Assembly: GCA_016283155.1 (NCBI GenBank)
Contig: JAEEMI010000028.1
Span: forward strand, 1-62,934
Length of the DNA stretch: 62,934 bases
Source of the DNA: Clostridia bacterium
Lineage (GTDB): Bacteria > Bacillota > Clostridia > Christensenellales > UBA1242
Reading direction: 5' to 3'
Each line of letters starts with the position of its first letter. The stretch's first letter is position 1. Shown in pieces: positions 62,507 through 62,934 of this stretch. The notes beneath the pieces were generated by a model. The model did not search any database, was not told the DNA's origin, and saw only the letters and a list, made by a program, of their open reading frames with translations. The translations under genes were made by a program, and so were the position numbers.

Positions 62507-62934
62507 TGCTGAATACGTTACGGATTCAAAATTTAGCTTTAATTCCTGCGGTGGAAATTAATTTCGGCACACATTTCAATGTTTTAACCGGGGAAACTGG
62601 TGCGGGTAAATCCATTATTATTGGCAGTTTGAACTTTATCTTTGGTGACAAATTATCAGTTAACGCGATTCGTCACGGTGCAGAGTTTGCGCGCGTAACT
62701 GCAGTTTTTGATGACACTATTATTGTCCGCACTTTACACGCGAACGGCAAGAGTGAAATTCGTGTCAATGATGAACCGATGACCATTAAGGGTTTACGCG
62801 AAGTAGCGAGTAACTTAATTGATATTCACGGACAGCACGATACAGAAAAGTTATTGGAGCCGAAAAATCATTTGAGTATTTTGGATGCATTTGCCAAAAC
62901 CGATTTGTCAGCATATCAAACAGCATATAATCAA
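62506..62934 (+). CDS. recN: DNA repair protein RecN (N-terminal part, cut by window end)
   Basis: The first 143 residues of an SMC-like repair ATPase. MLNTLRIQNLALIPAVEINF is the family start, GETGAGKSIIIGSL holds Walker A (residues about 29-42), and LIDIHGQHDTEKLL is the diagnostic RecN Q-loop-region motif (DIHGQH). The frame is open to the last base of the window. Start codon overlaps the xseB stop (TAATG), with GGAGG upstream. Confidence 0.93.
   Translation, partial: MLNTLRIQNLALIPAVEINFGTHFNVLTGETGAGKSIIIGSLNFIFGDKLSVNAIRHGAEFARVTAVFDDTIIVRTLHANGKSEIRVNDEPMTIKGLREVASNLIDIHGQHDTEKLLEPKNHLSILDAFAKTDLSAYQTAYNQ

Noticed and set aside
1..62934. tRNA or rRNA genes, CRISPR arrays and insertion sequences
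   Set aside because: I looked in the intergenic spaces for tRNA T-loop sequence, repeat-spacer patterns and terminal inverted repeats and saw none; spaces are short and filled with promoters and terminators.

Overview
The window is a gene-dense chromosomal segment of a low-GC (by eye 35-40 percent), Gram-positive-type bacterium, most likely an uncultured Clostridia/Bacilli-like member of the Bacillota. Evidence: RNase J, two DegV proteins, a TmcAL-type tRNA ligase, an L10-leader-controlled rplJ-rplL pair, rpmG-secE-nusG, a lipobox lipoprotein, an Asp23-nusB-xseA-xseB-recN order, a SleB-like wall hydrolase, UppS, and a V-type ATPase operon. A glutaminyl-tRNA synthetase is uncommon in this phylum. 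The BspA-type leucine-rich surface protein hints at a host-associated (gut-like) habitat. I cannot name the species. No rRNA, tRNA, CRISPR array, IS element, integrase or att site was seen, and no gene-free stretch exceeds 300 bases.

Layout. 1-5.2 kb: RdgB-type NTP pyrophosphatase, then an envelope/lipid cluster (GT8 glycosyltransferase, CrtO-like membrane protein, PlsC-like acyltransferase, UppS, small-multidrug-export membrane protein). 5.2-7.8 kb: HAMP-like membrane protein and two convergent DegV fatty-acid-binding proteins. 7.8-13.5 kb: recJ, RNase J, lspA, rluD and two small membrane proteins. 13.5-17.9 kb: tig-clpP-clpX proteostasis genes, a transglutaminase-fold protein and an HD hydrolase. 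18-25.5 kb: nusG-secE-rpmG (minus), tilS, a lipoprotein, a shortened mfd with pth (minus), and a second transglutaminase-fold protein. 25.6-28.6 kb: L10 leader, rplJ-rplL, a traX gene with an in-frame stop, and a surface LRR protein. 28.6-37.2 kb: tmcAL, ackA, SleB-like hydrolase, rpmF-hflX, glnS-LOG-YugP-ychF. 37.2-47.0 kb: a two-gene type IV secretion-like module, a 2402-residue VirB6/TrbL-like membrane protein and a VirB4-like ATPase. 47.1-55.1 kb: nine-gene V-ATPase operon (minus). 55.2-57.7 kb: Ca2+-type P-ATPase. 57.7-62.9 kb: rluB, then surE-like1-surE-like2-cmk-asp23-nusB-xseA-xseB-recN (recN runs off the end).

Three themes stand out. (1) The orphan VirB6-VirB4 pair sits between housekeeping genes with no relaxase, coupling protein or integrase in sight, so it may be a resident secretion/transport machine rather than a conjugative element. 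(2) At a dozen or so genes the -10 hexamer lies only 6-8 bases before the ATG, predicting leaderless mRNAs, while others keep strong Shine-Dalgarno sites. (3) Several core proteins have been trimmed by whole domains or coiled coils (Mfd, YchF, XseA, V-ATPase C, HflX, AckA), and several conserved catalytic or ligand residues are changed (two SurE-like proteins, AckA, Cmk, NtpK).

Starts were chosen from ribosome-binding sites, promoter position and family N-termini. All family assignments come from reading motifs, not from database searches.
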